Below, piece by piece: positions 35,323 through 44,104 of a DNA stretch of 64,000 nucleotides. Source of the stretch: Chryseobacterium caseinilyticum (GTDB taxonomy: Bacteria > Bacteroidota > Bacteroidia > Flavobacteriales > Weeksellaceae); assembly GCF_014837145.1 (NCBI RefSeq), contig NZ_JACYFS010000001.1, positions 682,001 to 746,000 of the forward strand, in the 5' to 3' direction. A program made the position numbers and the translations under genes. How positions within the stretch are numbered: position 1 is the stretch's first letter; the number at the start of each line of letters is the position of its first letter. The notes beneath the pieces are model-generated. The model did no database searches and was not told the origin of the DNA. It was given only the letters and a program-made list of their open reading frames with translations.

Positions 35323-35511
35323 TTAAGCTCCTGTCGCTATTGCGAACTGATCGAAGATTGTTGATGTGTACAGGATCGCATTGTGCTGGTCTGATTTTTC
35401 ATACACAATAATGCACTGGTTTACGGACGGAAGAGGATATTGGTAGAGAAAGCAATTACAGGATTCATCAAAATCTGCAGATTGAAAAAAACACAGTCTA
35501 CTATATTTCAA
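35323..35511 (-). CDS. Possible small hypothetical protein
   Basis: 62 codons between the two paralogous genes, same strand (MKYSRLCFFQSADFDESC...). The composition is protein-like (Cys, Tyr, Asn) rather than random A/T frame, but there are no motifs and no evident ribosome binding site. It could be a decayed fragment. Confidence 0.3.
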   Translation of the reverse strand: MKYSRLCFFQSADFDESCNCFLYQYPLPSVNQCIIVYEKSDQHNAILYTSTIFDQFAIATGA

Positions 35512-35740
35512 GGTATTGCTTTTTTAAAAGAAGTTCAGAGGCTGTTTATAGAAATATATAGGAAGGTAGAACAGGTAATGATTCCCAATGGTTATTGTCA
35601 GTAGATAATAATCAAACAGGCGAATGAATTATTGCGAAGTATAGGTCTGAAATTATTGAATAATTAAATTTATTTCTGAGCTAATTTAGTTTCAATCTCA
35701 GTTAGACTAAATACAGTTATTAAGAAGATATAAATAAGAC

Positions 35741-35793
35741 TTTTACACTCTATTTTCAGCTACGAACTTTGTAATTGAGAATAGAGTGTAAAA
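35741..35793. repeat. 18-base near-perfect inverted repeat
   Basis: TTTTACACTCTATTTTCA (35741-35758) and TGAGAATAGAGTGTAAAA (35776-35793) pair with one G-T wobble around a 17-base loop. The T-run is on the outer 5' side and the A-run on the 3' side, so it does not look like a normal terminator on either strand. It lies 43 bases downstream of the minus-strand gene at 35837. Confidence 0.65.
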
Positions 35794-35836
35794 AAATGTT
35801 TCTAAGGTATTTGCTGTAAATTTACTTTTAAAGCAA

Positions 35837-36196
35837 TTAATTAATCTGATAATTGTCGATGTAGATGCGTATAACAAAGTGAACATAATCCTCATCTGCC
35901 TCTTTCTGTCTAATCAGTTTGTTTTTGTATTGGTAGGAGTTTAGAATTTCCATAAGGTTTTTGTACTTCTCCAAATCCTCGCCTTTCAGTTTAACACGGC
36001 TGTTTCCCTCACGGGTTTTTATAAGCTGATCATCTAATGTACGCACCTTTAAAATGGAATCACATAAAATGGGATTTCGGCTCATAATTCCTTTATATCT
36101 ATCAATAATATTTATTTTGAATGTATCAAATGTGATTGTATTATAATAAATATTTGAGGTTTCAGACTTTGTATTGAGTACTAATTTATAATTCAT
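35837..36196 (-). CDS. Small protein of an unknown family, paralogue of the gene at 34921
   Basis: 119 residues, same strand and about 560 bases upstream of its paralogue. It begins with beta-rich MNYKLVLNTKSETSNIYYNT and has a central basic region (SILKVRTLDDQLIKTREGNS) followed by helices (EDLEKYKNLMEILNSYQYKN). The pair looks like a tandem duplication that has diverged to under half identity. No known domain is recognised. Confidence 0.7.
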   Translation of the reverse strand: MNYKLVLNTKSETSNIYYNTITFDTFKINIIDRYKGIMSRNPILCDSILKVRTLDDQLIKTREGNSRVKLKGEDLEKYKNLMEILNSYQYKNKLIRQKEADEDYVHFVIRIYIDNYQIN

Positions 36197-37155
36197 GGCA
36201 GTAATACTAAAATTCCCTCCTAATTTAAACTAAGGGGATTTTTTTGAATAATATATTTTTAATAATGGGGTATATAAAATACTTTGATTTTGATCAGCAA
36301 TTTTTATGCCTAACAGTTCAGTCCTGACGATTGCTTATTTGAGATCTTTCGGTTACGAGCAGGAACAATTTCCTGATTTCTGAGTTTTCATTCATGATTA
36401 CTAATTTTTATAGAAGGTTGGTTATTAATTTTGTAAAAATACTCAATTCAACTGATATATTCGGAATATTATTATTGTTAACTGATGCAGATTTAAAATT
36501 GCCTAATTTTATATTGTAAAAAATGTGACAATTATTCAGGATTATATTTAAGATATGTCACTAAAATCAATTTTCAACTAATGTCGGCTGAGATTCTACA
36601 AATTTACTGACTACATTATTCCTGGTCTAATTATCTTAAATTTTCTAAAGTGCATTTATAATTTAAACTTGAATTCAGCAAAGCAATTACGAAATATTTA
36701 AAATTAAGGTCGGTTTTGCATATTATCTAAGATGAATCATATCAAATTAAATCCGTGATTTTATTATAAACAGACATTTTTTTTAGACTTTTCCGTTGAT
36801 TCTAAATTAAATTTAAAACAAAAATCAGCCTAGAAATTATAAATTCTTGATTTCACTTTACAAAAAATAAATTTTTCTAAAAAAAAGTATTGCTTTTCTG
36901 ATTTAAAATGAACTTAGGTTCAGACTTTGACTTTCAGTAAATTAGAACAAAAAAAAGTTATTTTAAAACAAAAAAATATCTTTTGATGGTGCAAATACCT
37001 TTTGATGCTACAAAAGTGGTACGCAAATTGGAAGGAACAAGGCACATATGTAAACGGCACCGGTTGGTGTTTTCAAAAATTCTTCTTCGGGACTCTTGTA
37101 TGGTCTTCTGAATTTTTCCGATTAGTTTTTAGTCAATAAATAATTTAAATATAGT
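36197..37155. other. Long gene-free stretch upstream of the OmpA gene
   Basis: About 950 very A/T-rich bases with no credible frame on either strand. Near the OmpA gene the words TCTTTTGATGGTGCAAATAC and CCTTTTGATGCTACAAAAG occur in tandem (about 36980-37015), and AACGGCACCGGTTGGTGTTTT (37054-37074 region) can fold; these may be part of a long regulated leader. A small RNA cannot be excluded, but I see no promoter-terminator pair. Confidence 0.4.
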
Positions 37156-38607
37156 ATGAAATCAAAATTAGCTATTTTATCGCTGGCAATGGCGATACCT
37201 GCCACTCTGTGCGCACAGGAAAACATTTCTCAGGATTCTTTATCAGAATATCCAAACACTTTCAGTTCAGGATCTTCACGTGTAGAGAAATTTACACAAT
37301 CATCAAAAAGATTCAATGACTGGTCTATTTCTGCCGGAGCAGGTGTACCGATGCTGCAATCTGCAGATTTAACCTCAATCAAAAACGGAAACGGTAAAAA
37401 TCTTTTCGGATATTCAGCTTACGTAAGTATCAACAAAGCAATTACGCATGCATTCGGGATCAATCTTCAGTATGACAGAGGTGAGACACGTCAGGGTTTC
37501 TTCAACACTAAAGATGCAGCTCCTGCCAACGCTTCATCTACAATGCAGGTAGGTGCAAGAACACAGTATGATGCGCTATCAATTTTAGGTGATATCAACC
37601 TATCAAACCTGATGAGAAGAGTTGACAATAAATCTCCTTACAGATGGGCTTTACACGCTTACGGAGGTGTGGGAACTTTAGCTTATCGTGCATACCAGAA
37701 AGACGAAACCGGGCAAAGATTAATGACTGAAATTAAGCCATTTAAATTAAATTCATTTTTCGGACAGGCGGGTGCAGGTCTAAAATATAAACTGAACAAC
37801 AGACTTGATCTTGAAGGTAGAGTAATGTATGTTGTGACGACAGATGATGAGTTCGATGGTGGCGGTGCACAATACAGTGCTATCAACAAAAGAGAAGATC
37901 AGATCTCTGATAACTTTCTCAACGCAACATTAGGTCTTACTTTAAATCTAGGAAAGCATGATTCTCACTTGATGTGGCATGATCCTTTGCAGGAAATTTA
38001 CTACAAACTGGATGTGCTTGCAGAGAAAAATCAGGACATTAATGTTTGCCAAAAAGGAGATATGGATGGTGACGGTGTTTGCGATGATTGGGACAGACAG
38101 CTTGATACTCCGGCAGGAGCGAGAGTTGATGGTGCAGGAGTTGCTTTGGATGTTGATCTTGACGGTGTATTTGACCTTTATGACAAATGTGTAACGGTTC
38201 CAGGACCAGTAGAAAATAACGGTTGTCCGATTGAAGGACAGGGAACAGTAACTGAAAACGAAACAAAACTTGACGGAATTGAATTTGACCTGAATTCTGA
38301 CAGAATTTTACCTTCAAATACACCCATCCTGAACAATGCTGTAAGCTATATTAACTCTTCTGAAGGTGGTTTCACAGTTGTAGGAGCTACGGATACAAGA
38401 GGATCTGATGCTTACAACAAAAATCTTTCTGAAAAAAGAGCAGGAAATGTAAAATCTTATTTGATCCAAAACGGAGTACAGTCTTCAAAGCTTGAATCTG
38501 TTGGAAACGGAAAAACTGATCTTAAATATCCGGAGTGTGATCCAGCATCAAAATGCCCTGAGTGGAAGAACAGAGCAAATAGAAGAGTGTATTTTAAAGC
38601 AAAATAA
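37156..38607 (+). CDS. OmpA-family outer-membrane protein with TSP3-like calcium repeats
   Basis: 483 residues. Signal peptide MKSKLAILSLAMAIPATLCA; residues about 50-270 form a beta-barrel (alternating short strands, SISAGAGVPM..., LNATLGLTLNLG); residues about 295-350 hold thrombospondin-3-like repeats rich in Asp (GDMDGDGVCDDWDRQ, DVDLDGVFDLYDKC); the C-terminal 120 residues are the OmpA peptidoglycan-binding domain (DTRGSDAYNKNLSEKRAGNV). This is the common abundant OmpA of flavobacteria, tying the outer membrane to the wall. Confidence 0.94.
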   Translation: MKSKLAILSLAMAIPATLCAQENISQDSLSEYPNTFSSGSSRVEKFTQSSKRFNDWSISAGAGVPMLQSADLTSIKNGNGKNLFGYSAYVSINKAITHAFGINLQYDRGETRQGFFNTKDAAPANASSTMQVGARTQYDALSILGDINLSNLMRRVDNKSPYRWALHAYGGVGTLAYRAYQKDETGQRLMTEIKPFKLNSFFGQAGAGLKYKLNNRLDLEGRVMYVVTTDDEFDGGGAQYSAINKREDQISDNFLNATLGLTLNLGKHDSHLMWHDPLQEIYYKLDVLAEKNQDINVCQKGDMDGDGVCDDWDRQLDTPAGARVDGAGVALDVDLDGVFDLYDKCVTVPGPVENNGCPIEGQGTVTENETKLDGIEFDLNSDRILPSNTPILNNAVSYINSSEGGFTVVGATDTRGSDAYNKNLSEKRAGNVKSYLIQNGVQSSKLESVGNGKTDLKYPECDPASKCPEWKNRANRRVYFKAK

Positions 38608-38631
38608 ATATTGTTAACTTCTAATTTCTTT

Positions 38632-38661
38632 AGCTGTCACAGTTTTGTGGCAGCTTTTTTT
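38632..38661 (+). terminator. Intrinsic terminator after the OmpA gene
   Basis: Stem AGCTGTCAC / GTGGCAGCT (38632-38640 and 38647-38655) followed by seven T. Confidence 0.85.
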
Positions 38662-38747
38662 ATTTAAAATTTAAAAATTTGTAAAACTTCCGGAGCAAAA
38701 TATATATTTATTACATGTCCAGAGTTTTATCAATATTTTTTTAAACC

Positions 38748-38781
38748 AACACTCCGGAGCAAAAGACTCCGGAGTGTTTTT
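38748..38781 (+). terminator. Second strong terminator
   Basis: Perfect 12-base stem AACACTCCGGAG / CTCCGGAGTGTT (38748-38759 and 38767-38778) with T-run to 38781. The sequence TTCCGGAGCAAAA also occurs 60 bases upstream (near 38688), as a partial duplicate of the hairpin. It lies between the OmpA gene and a convergent minus-strand gene. Confidence 0.75.
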
Positions 38782-38900
38782 AATTAAAGCTTAAGCTCTA
38801 GTTTTTAGTTATTCAAAAATAAAAATTGTCAGAAATACACAGGTATGACTACAGTCATCTTTAAAAAAATTCAGTGAGTATGAAATTCAGATTTCAGCAA

Positions 38901-39218
38901 TTATCTTGAATAAACTTCTGAAATTACACCATTGCCGATCACCCCCGAATTATCGGAGATTTCGAAATCCATTCCGGTATATAATTTACTCAGAAAAGAT
39001 TCAGCATTGATCAAGGTCACCTCCACAGAGACAGAATCACCCGGAAAAATAAGTTCGGGATCCTCAAAATTCTGACTTCCAAAATAAGTCTGCAGCTCAA
39101 AAGGGAACTGAAAAGATGCACGGAAACCCGTTGAAATAGGGTTTACAACACCTCCTTTCTCGGTTTGATAATAATTAATGAGTGCTGTGAAGTGTGAAGG
39201 TTTTTTCATATACGGCAA
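38901..39218 (-). CDS. Stand-alone EF-Tu domain-III-like protein
   Basis: 105 residues resembling the third (C-terminal beta-barrel) domain of elongation factor Tu: FTALINYYQTEKGGVVNPIS, then STGFRASFQF parallels EF-Tu's GGRHTPF..GYRPQFYF; LIFPGDSVSVEVTLI parallels the PGDN...TV.LI strand; VIGNGVISEV parallels VGAGVV.K. No G domain is present or nearby. The usual start may be the Met at residue 4 (MKKPSHF). Small proteins of this kind are known in Bacteroidetes as hypotheticals; a role in binding tRNA or a ribosomal partner would be speculation. Confidence 0.8.
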   Translation of the reverse strand: MPYMKKPSHFTALINYYQTEKGGVVNPISTGFRASFQFPFELQTYFGSQNFEDPELIFPGDSVSVEVTLINAESFLSKLYTGMDFEISDNSGVIGNGVISEVYSR

Positions 39219-39408
39219 AAGTAGAAAAATAACGTCACTGCCCCAAAATTTTATATGAAGATCTAATTTAGATTGGTATTCAGAAATTTTTTGTGGAGAT
39301 CTTTTTTAGAAATTTTTAAAATGTCCCTTTTAAAAAACACTTTCATAAATAAGTTGGTGCAATGGTACAGCAGTTGCAGAAACAAGTGAACAACCAATCA
39401 AAAATATT

Positions 39409-39852
39409 ATGACAAATCAAGAAACTGTTTCAGTACTGAATGATCTGTTGAACATTACGATGGACCGCATCAAAGGATTCAACAAAGTAGAAGAGAAAGT
39501 ATGGGATACTCATTCTTATCTGAAAAACGACTACGAAGAAATGGTGGCAGAATCTGAGCAGATGAAAGCTGATCTCATCAACTGCATTACAGAGCATGGA
39601 GGAGAATATGATGATTCACCGACCGTAAGCGGAACTGTTCACAGAGCCTGGATTGATGTGAAAAACGCATTTACTCCAAACAACGCAGAATCTACCCTTG
39701 AAAATGTGGTTTTTGGAGAAAAATCTGCAATCGCTGCTTATCAGGAGGCTTTGCAAGGTGATCAATTGTCTCCGGAAAGTATTTTACTTGTTCAGGATCA
39801 GCATCAGAAACTGCAGAACTCTTATGCGAAATTTCAGAGTCTCGAAAACTAA
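39409..39852 (+). CDS. PA2169-family four-helix-bundle protein
   Basis: 147-residue ferritin-like DUF2383 protein: helix 1 ETVSVLNDLLNITMDRIKGF, helix 2 HSYLKNDYEEMVAESEQMKA, GGEYDDSPTVSGTVHRAWID in the connecting region, and helices 3-4 (ENVVFGEKSAIAAYQEALQG, then LLVQDQHQKLQNSYAKFQSL). The family is linked to stress in the periplasm/cytoplasm; its biochemical role is unknown. It is a single-gene unit on the plus strand. Confidence 0.92.
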   Translation: MTNQETVSVLNDLLNITMDRIKGFNKVEEKVWDTHSYLKNDYEEMVAESEQMKADLINCITEHGGEYDDSPTVSGTVHRAWIDVKNAFTPNNAESTLENVVFGEKSAIAAYQEALQGDQLSPESILLVQDQHQKLQNSYAKFQSLEN

Positions 39853-39885
39853 GTAGACAGAATTTACTTGTAATAATTTTAGCCT

Positions 39886-39914
39886 TAATCCTGGTTGCAT
39901 CGCAGTCAGGATTA
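39886..39914 (+). terminator. Terminator-like hairpin after the PA2169 gene
   Basis: TAATCCTG / CAGGATTA (39886-39893 and 39907-39914) with a weak downstream T-tract. Confidence 0.45.
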
Positions 39915-40080
39915 TTAATTGAAATGAAACATTCTTATAAAAACTAAATCAAATTAGACTTAAAATTCTTTTGTAATAAGAAGATATAATTTATCATACA
40001 GGAAAAGTTTCACTATTTTTAATAAAGTAATTTTACAAAAGTTTCTTAGTAAACTTGTTTTTCAATTTAAATTTTAAACA

Positions 40081-40752
40081 ATGCCGATTATTCAATTACC
40101 TCCCGACGGAGGAATGTTATATGCAGAAACCGATATGGGTCAGCTTTTCCCAGAGCCATTAAATGCCATCACTGCAATATTTTTTTTAGTCTTAGCTGTT
40201 TTCTGGACGGCCAGGATTAAAGGCAATTTTAAGGCACATCCTTTTCTGACTTATTGTTTGATATTACTGTACGTTGGTGCCATTGGCGGAACAATTTATC
40301 ATTCATTCAGACAGTGGCCGGTATTTATTGCAATGGACTGGATGCCGATTATGTTGCTTTGCCTTTCTGCCGCATTTTATTTTATAGTCAAGAGTACCAA
40401 GTGGTATTATGCAGTATTAATGCTATTCGTATATATATTTCTCATGTTTGCCTTGAGAAACTGGATTAGGACCGATAATCCTTCACTTTTCATCAACATC
40501 AATTATGCGATGATGGCTTCATTTGTATTATTCTCAGTATTAAAATATTTAATTTATACTCATTGGAAAGCCGGAAAATGGGTAGGTTTTGCACTGCTTT
40601 CGTTTGCATTGGCGCTCACTTTTCGTGTAGCTGATAAATGGGATTTGTTCAGCTTTGGAACACACTTTTTATGGCATACTTTCGGGGCAATTGCGACATT
40701 CTGTATGTTTAATTATATTAATCTTACAATGAAAAATACAAAAGCAGCGTAG
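40081..40752 (+). CDS. Ceramidase-like (CREST superfamily) membrane protein
   Basis: 223 residues with about seven membrane helices. The CREST metal-site pattern is visible: GTIYHSFRQWPVFIAMDWMP (Ser/His and Asp) near residue 65 and HFLWHTFGAIA near 200 (two His). The family includes alkaline ceramidases, PAQR receptors and haemolysin-III proteins, all membrane hydrolases with zinc. The substrate, perhaps a sphingolipid (made by Bacteroidetes), is unknown. It stands alone. Confidence 0.8.
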   Translation: MPIIQLPPDGGMLYAETDMGQLFPEPLNAITAIFFLVLAVFWTARIKGNFKAHPFLTYCLILLYVGAIGGTIYHSFRQWPVFIAMDWMPIMLLCLSAAFYFIVKSTKWYYAVLMLFVYIFLMFALRNWIRTDNPSLFININYAMMASFVLFSVLKYLIYTHWKAGKWVGFALLSFALALTFRVADKWDLFSFGTHFLWHTFGAIATFCMFNYINLTMKNTKAA

Positions 40753-40858
40753 TGCAAATGATTAAGATTTTTGCAGTTTTGAATTTTTCTTTAAATGTAA
40801 TTTCAACTGTTTGATCATGCTTTACCAAATGAGAAATGAAAAATTTCAACTGACAGAT

Positions 40859-41512
40859 TTAGGATCCGACAAATATCGTTTGCAGTTCGCCAATATCCGA
40901 ATTTTTATGAACCGAGTAGAGGTATGCATGAAATTCGTTCAGCTTTCTCAAAAGTGAAAGAAACTCTGATTTTTCCTCACCATTCAATCTGCCTGAAAGC
41001 AATATTGAGGTTTGGTTGACATTGGTTACAGAATCATGAAAAGTCTGCGTGCCCAGTTTTGTAAGACTCAGTCTTTTGCTGCGTTTATCATTTTCATCAT
41101 TTTTTTCTTCTACAAATCCTGCCTCCAAAAGTCTTCTGATAATTTGGGTTCCCGTTTGTTTTTCGTGACCGTTTTTTTCGATCAGCTGAATTTTAGTTAA
41201 AAATGGTTCATCTTTTAAGCGGTAGAGATAGGTGAATTCCTCATTGGCTAATTCAGGAAATTGATTTAAACCTTTTCTGATTAGTAATTTGGAATAACGG
41301 CTGAGCAAAAGCACCTGTTTGCAAATCTCATTTTCTGTAAATGAAACCTGATGATGTTCATTTTTAAACAACTTCGCCGGACTTTCTTCACTATATTTTT
41401 TATCATTCAGCCACATCCGGAAGTCTTCCACATTGGAATTAGGCTTAAAGGAAGAAGAGTTTTCAAATTCTTTCACCTGGTGGAGCAAATCAATAATAAA
41501 GTCAGTTTTCAT
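40859..41512 (-). CDS. MarR-family transcriptional regulator
   Basis: 217 residues. After an N-terminal extension (residues 1-65), the winged helix runs from about 65 to 170: ELANEEFTYLYRLKDEPFLT, the recognition helix in EKQTGTQIIRRLLEAGFVEE, and a wing NDENDKRSKRLSLTKLG with the DxRxxR-type pattern. It ends an apparent minus-strand run, 40 bases after the SDR gene, so it may control that gene or the photolyase operon. The ligand is unknown. Confidence 0.87.
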   Translation of the reverse strand: MKTDFIIDLLHQVKEFENSSSFKPNSNVEDFRMWLNDKKYSEESPAKLFKNEHHQVSFTENEICKQVLLLSRYSKLLIRKGLNQFPELANEEFTYLYRLKDEPFLTKIQLIEKNGHEKQTGTQIIRRLLEAGFVEEKNDENDKRSKRLSLTKLGTQTFHDSVTNVNQTSILLSGRLNGEEKSEFLSLLRKLNEFHAYLYSVHKNSDIGELQTIFVGS

Positions 41513-41552
41513 GATTGTATTTTAAAACAAAGATAATTATTAGTATTTTAAA

Positions 41553-42251
41553 TCAAAGCTTGATACTTCCCATTCCACCGTCGATACCGATGATTTGACC
41601 AGTCATCCAAGATGCATTTTCTGATAAAAGAAATTCTGTCATTTTTGCCATTTCCTCAGCATTACCTATTCTTTGCAAAGGATGTCTTTTACCGGAAGAT
41701 TCCCTTTTTTCGGGCGTGGATAAAAGTTGTGAAGCCAAATTGGTATCCGTTAGAGAAGGCGCAATACAGTTGACCCTTATTTTTTGAGAAGAAAACTCTG
41801 CTGCGAGACTTTTGGTTAATCCTTCCACAGCACTTTTACTTGCAGAAATTGAGGAATGAAACGGCATTCCAAATTTTGCAGCAACCGAACTGAACAGTAC
41901 AATAGATGCACTTTCAGACTTTTTGAGATTTGGTAACAGTTTCTGAATAACTTTCACTGCTCCCACAACATTAATTTCAAAATCATTTTCAAAATCATCT
42001 GGTGAAAGTCTGTTGAAAGGTTTTAGATTGATACTTCCGGGGGAGTAGACCAGTCCATCGACTACCTCAGGAAAATTGATTTCATCCAGATTTCCGGAAA
42101 GAATATCAAGTTCGTAAAAATCGATATTTAGACTGTCAACCTCAGGATTATGACTTCTTGAAATTCCTATAACCTTATTTTTCTCTGAAAGAAGTTTTGC
42201 GGTGGCAAACCCAATGCCTTGTCCACAACCAATGATAACAATGTTTTTCAT
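41553..42251 (-). CDS. SDR-family oxidoreductase
   Basis: 232-residue short-chain dehydrogenase: IIGCGQGIGFATAKLL at the N-terminus (nucleotide loop), LVYSPGSINLK where NAG is usual, FSSVAAKFGMPFHSSISASK with Ser but an Ser-x3-Lys in place of Tyr-x3-Lys, and GQIIGIDGGMGSI at the end. The missing Tyr suggests an altered or lost catalytic centre. SDRs of this type accompany CRY-DASH/TIGR03643 genes in flavobacteria. It is 93 bases after the TIGR03643 gene on the same strand. Confidence 0.85.
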   Translation of the reverse strand: MKNIVIIGCGQGIGFATAKLLSEKNKVIGISRSHNPEVDSLNIDFYELDILSGNLDEINFPEVVDGLVYSPGSINLKPFNRLSPDDFENDFEINVVGAVKVIQKLLPNLKKSESASIVLFSSVAAKFGMPFHSSISASKSAVEGLTKSLAAEFSSQKIRVNCIAPSLTDTNLASQLLSTPEKRESSGKRHPLQRIGNAEEMAKMTEFLLSENASWMTGQIIGIDGGMGSIKL

Positions 42252-42344
42252 ATTTTAATTTTTGTTGAATATTTTGCTGCCACTAGTACTCGAATGGAAT
42301 TTTTTAAATTTTCCAAAGAGAGATTAGTGCATTCATGGCTTTTT

Positions 42345-42626
42345 TTAACGTTTCGAAATTTTATTATGACTGATTGTGCGTTGTCTCGTACATTTAAACC
42401 TGTCAATTTCAGGATTTCTCTTCATCAAATGTTTTTGGCTCACTCCCGAATTCACTCTTTTTCTCCAAAGTCTGAAACTTGATGGTTTCAATTCGGTTCT
42501 CATCACATCAATTACTTCAGATTCGGTAATTCCAAACTGAAATTCTATCGCTTCAAAAGGAGTTCTGTCTTCCCATGCCATTTCAATAATTCGGTCTGTC
42601 TGTTCGGTATTAAAATTTTTTATCAT
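42345..42626 (-). CDS. TIGR03643/DUF2805 family protein
   Basis: 93 residues: EQTDRIIEMAWEDRTPFEAI, then FQFGITESEVIDVMRTELKP and SSFRLWRKRVNSGVSQKH are the family signature, a small helix-turn-helix-like protein with a basic C-terminus. Its function is unknown; it is almost always next to photolyase genes in Bacteroidetes and cyanobacteria. The start codon shares a base with the photolyase stop (TAATG), so translation is coupled. Confidence 0.9.
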   Translation of the reverse strand: MIKNFNTEQTDRIIEMAWEDRTPFEAIEFQFGITESEVIDVMRTELKPSSFRLWRKRVNSGVSQKHLMKRNPEIDRFKCTRQRTISHNKISKR

Positions 42627-44104
42627 TATTTTAAATTTTTGATGGTTTGTTTCGCCAATTGTAAATGTTCTGTTTTTTTCCCGTCTGTCATTTTATCAAA
42701 CGTCCGGATCATCATCCCCAACCTTGGGTTTTTTGTGAAAAATTCGCGGTTATCATTCACGAAATTCCAAAATAATGCATCCCATTTTTCAGACCAGTCT
42801 CCATCTGGGTAATTGCTCATTTTTTTGATGTAATTGCTGCCGCTGATATACGGTTTTGTACTCATTTTTCCGCCATCAGAAAAGCTGCTCATTCCGTATA
42901 CATTTGGAACCATCACCCAATCGTAAGAATCTATAAACATTTCCATAAACCATTGATACACGTCATCAGGTTTTAGATTTAAAAGATTCATAAAGCCTGC
43001 AAGAATCATCAGTCTTTCGATGTGATGCGAATATCCTGTCTCCAGAATTTTTAAAATTGTGCTGTCAACTGGCTTAATTCCTGTTTTCCCTGTATAAAAT
43101 GATTCCGGTAGAGATTTCTTATGCATCCAGTAATTTTTATTTCTCTGAAAAGTTCCCTGATAAAGATAAACACCCCGGATAAACTCGCGCCAGCCCAAAA
43201 TCTGCCGGACAAATCCTTCCAGCGAATTTACAGGAATGTCGAAATCCTGAGCATAATTTATCGCTTTTTCCAAAACAAAATCAGGCGTCAGAAGTCCGAC
43301 ATTGAGTAGGGGAGAGAGTATGCTGTGATGCAGAAAATGTTCCCGCTCCACGATGCTGTCTTCGTAAATTCCAAAATCGGCAAAACGCATTTCCAAAAAC
43401 TGATCAAGCCATTTTTCCGCGTCTTCAAATGTGAGCGGATAGAGTTGATAGGTAGACAGATTGCCATAATTTTCACTGTAATACTTTTCAGTATATATTT
43501 TTGCCTCTTCATAATAATCTGAGTTTTCGGGAAAAATAATGGATGGTGCTTTTTTATTTTTAGGATATTTCTTGCGGTTTTCTGTATCGTAAGTCCATTT
43601 TCCGCCCAAGGGGCTTCCTGCTTTCATCAAAATATTTCGGGAGATTCTCTGCTGTTTGTAAAAGTCGGTTTGATGATAAAATTCTTTCCCTTCAAAATAT
43701 TCTTTCAACTCATCTTTTGTATTAATGAATATGGGATTTTCTACAATTTTTATCTTCAGTCTGGTTTTTTTTATTCTTCTTTCAAGCCAATCGTCGCAAA
43801 CGTCTGTGATTAAAATTTCGCTGAAACTTTCATTTTCCAAATGGGAAATTAATTTCTGAACATCAGATAATTCTTCATTGCTGTCAATATAATCTACTTT
43901 AAAACCTGCGTCCTGCAAATAACTTTCATAAAACTTCATACCTGCTCTGTGAAAAGCAATTTTCTGTTTGTGAAATTGATATTGTCTGAAAAACAGAAAT
44001 TCCTCAACCAAAAAAACAGGCTGATTTTTATCTAAATAATCGACATCCTTTAAAAGCTGATGCGGAAAAATGAGTTGCGCAACCAAAGTTTTTACTGTAG
44101 CCAT
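42626..44104 (-). CDS. FeS-BCP-type cryptochrome/photolyase lacking the iron-sulfur cysteines
   Basis: 492-residue member of the bacterial PhrB/FeS-BCP photolyase family, whose best-known members repair (6-4) lesions with FAD and a ribolumazine antenna. The FAD region is clear: VRQILGWREFIRGVYLYQG, TGYSHHIERLMILAGFMNLL, WFMEMFIDSYDWVMVPNVYG and GMSSFSDGGKMSTKPYISGS. The family normally has four Cys for a [4Fe-4S] cluster, three of them just after this point; here the region is shortened (MSNYPDGDWSEKWDALFWNF) and the protein has a single Cys, near residue 100 (TDVCDDW). So it cannot bind the cluster in the known way. It overlaps the CRY-DASH gene by 13 bases. Confidence 0.9.
   Translation of the reverse strand: MATVKTLVAQLIFPHQLLKDVDYLDKNQPVFLVEEFLFFRQYQFHKQKIAFHRAGMKFYESYLQDAGFKVDYIDSNEELSDVQKLISHLENESFSEILITDVCDDWLERRIKKTRLKIKIVENPIFINTKDELKEYFEGKEFYHQTDFYKQQRISRNILMKAGSPLGGKWTYDTENRKKYPKNKKAPSIIFPENSDYYEEAKIYTEKYYSENYGNLSTYQLYPLTFEDAEKWLDQFLEMRFADFGIYEDSIVEREHFLHHSILSPLLNVGLLTPDFVLEKAINYAQDFDIPVNSLEGFVRQILGWREFIRGVYLYQGTFQRNKNYWMHKKSLPESFYTGKTGIKPVDSTILKILETGYSHHIERLMILAGFMNLLNLKPDDVYQWFMEMFIDSYDWVMVPNVYGMSSFSDGGKMSTKPYISGSNYIKKMSNYPDGDWSEKWDALFWNFVNDNREFFTKNPRLGMMIRTFDKMTDGKKTEHLQLAKQTIKNLK

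Noticed and set aside
34504..36196. Genomic island integrated at tRNA-Ser
   Set aside because: No integrase and no second copy of the tRNA 3' end were found in the window.
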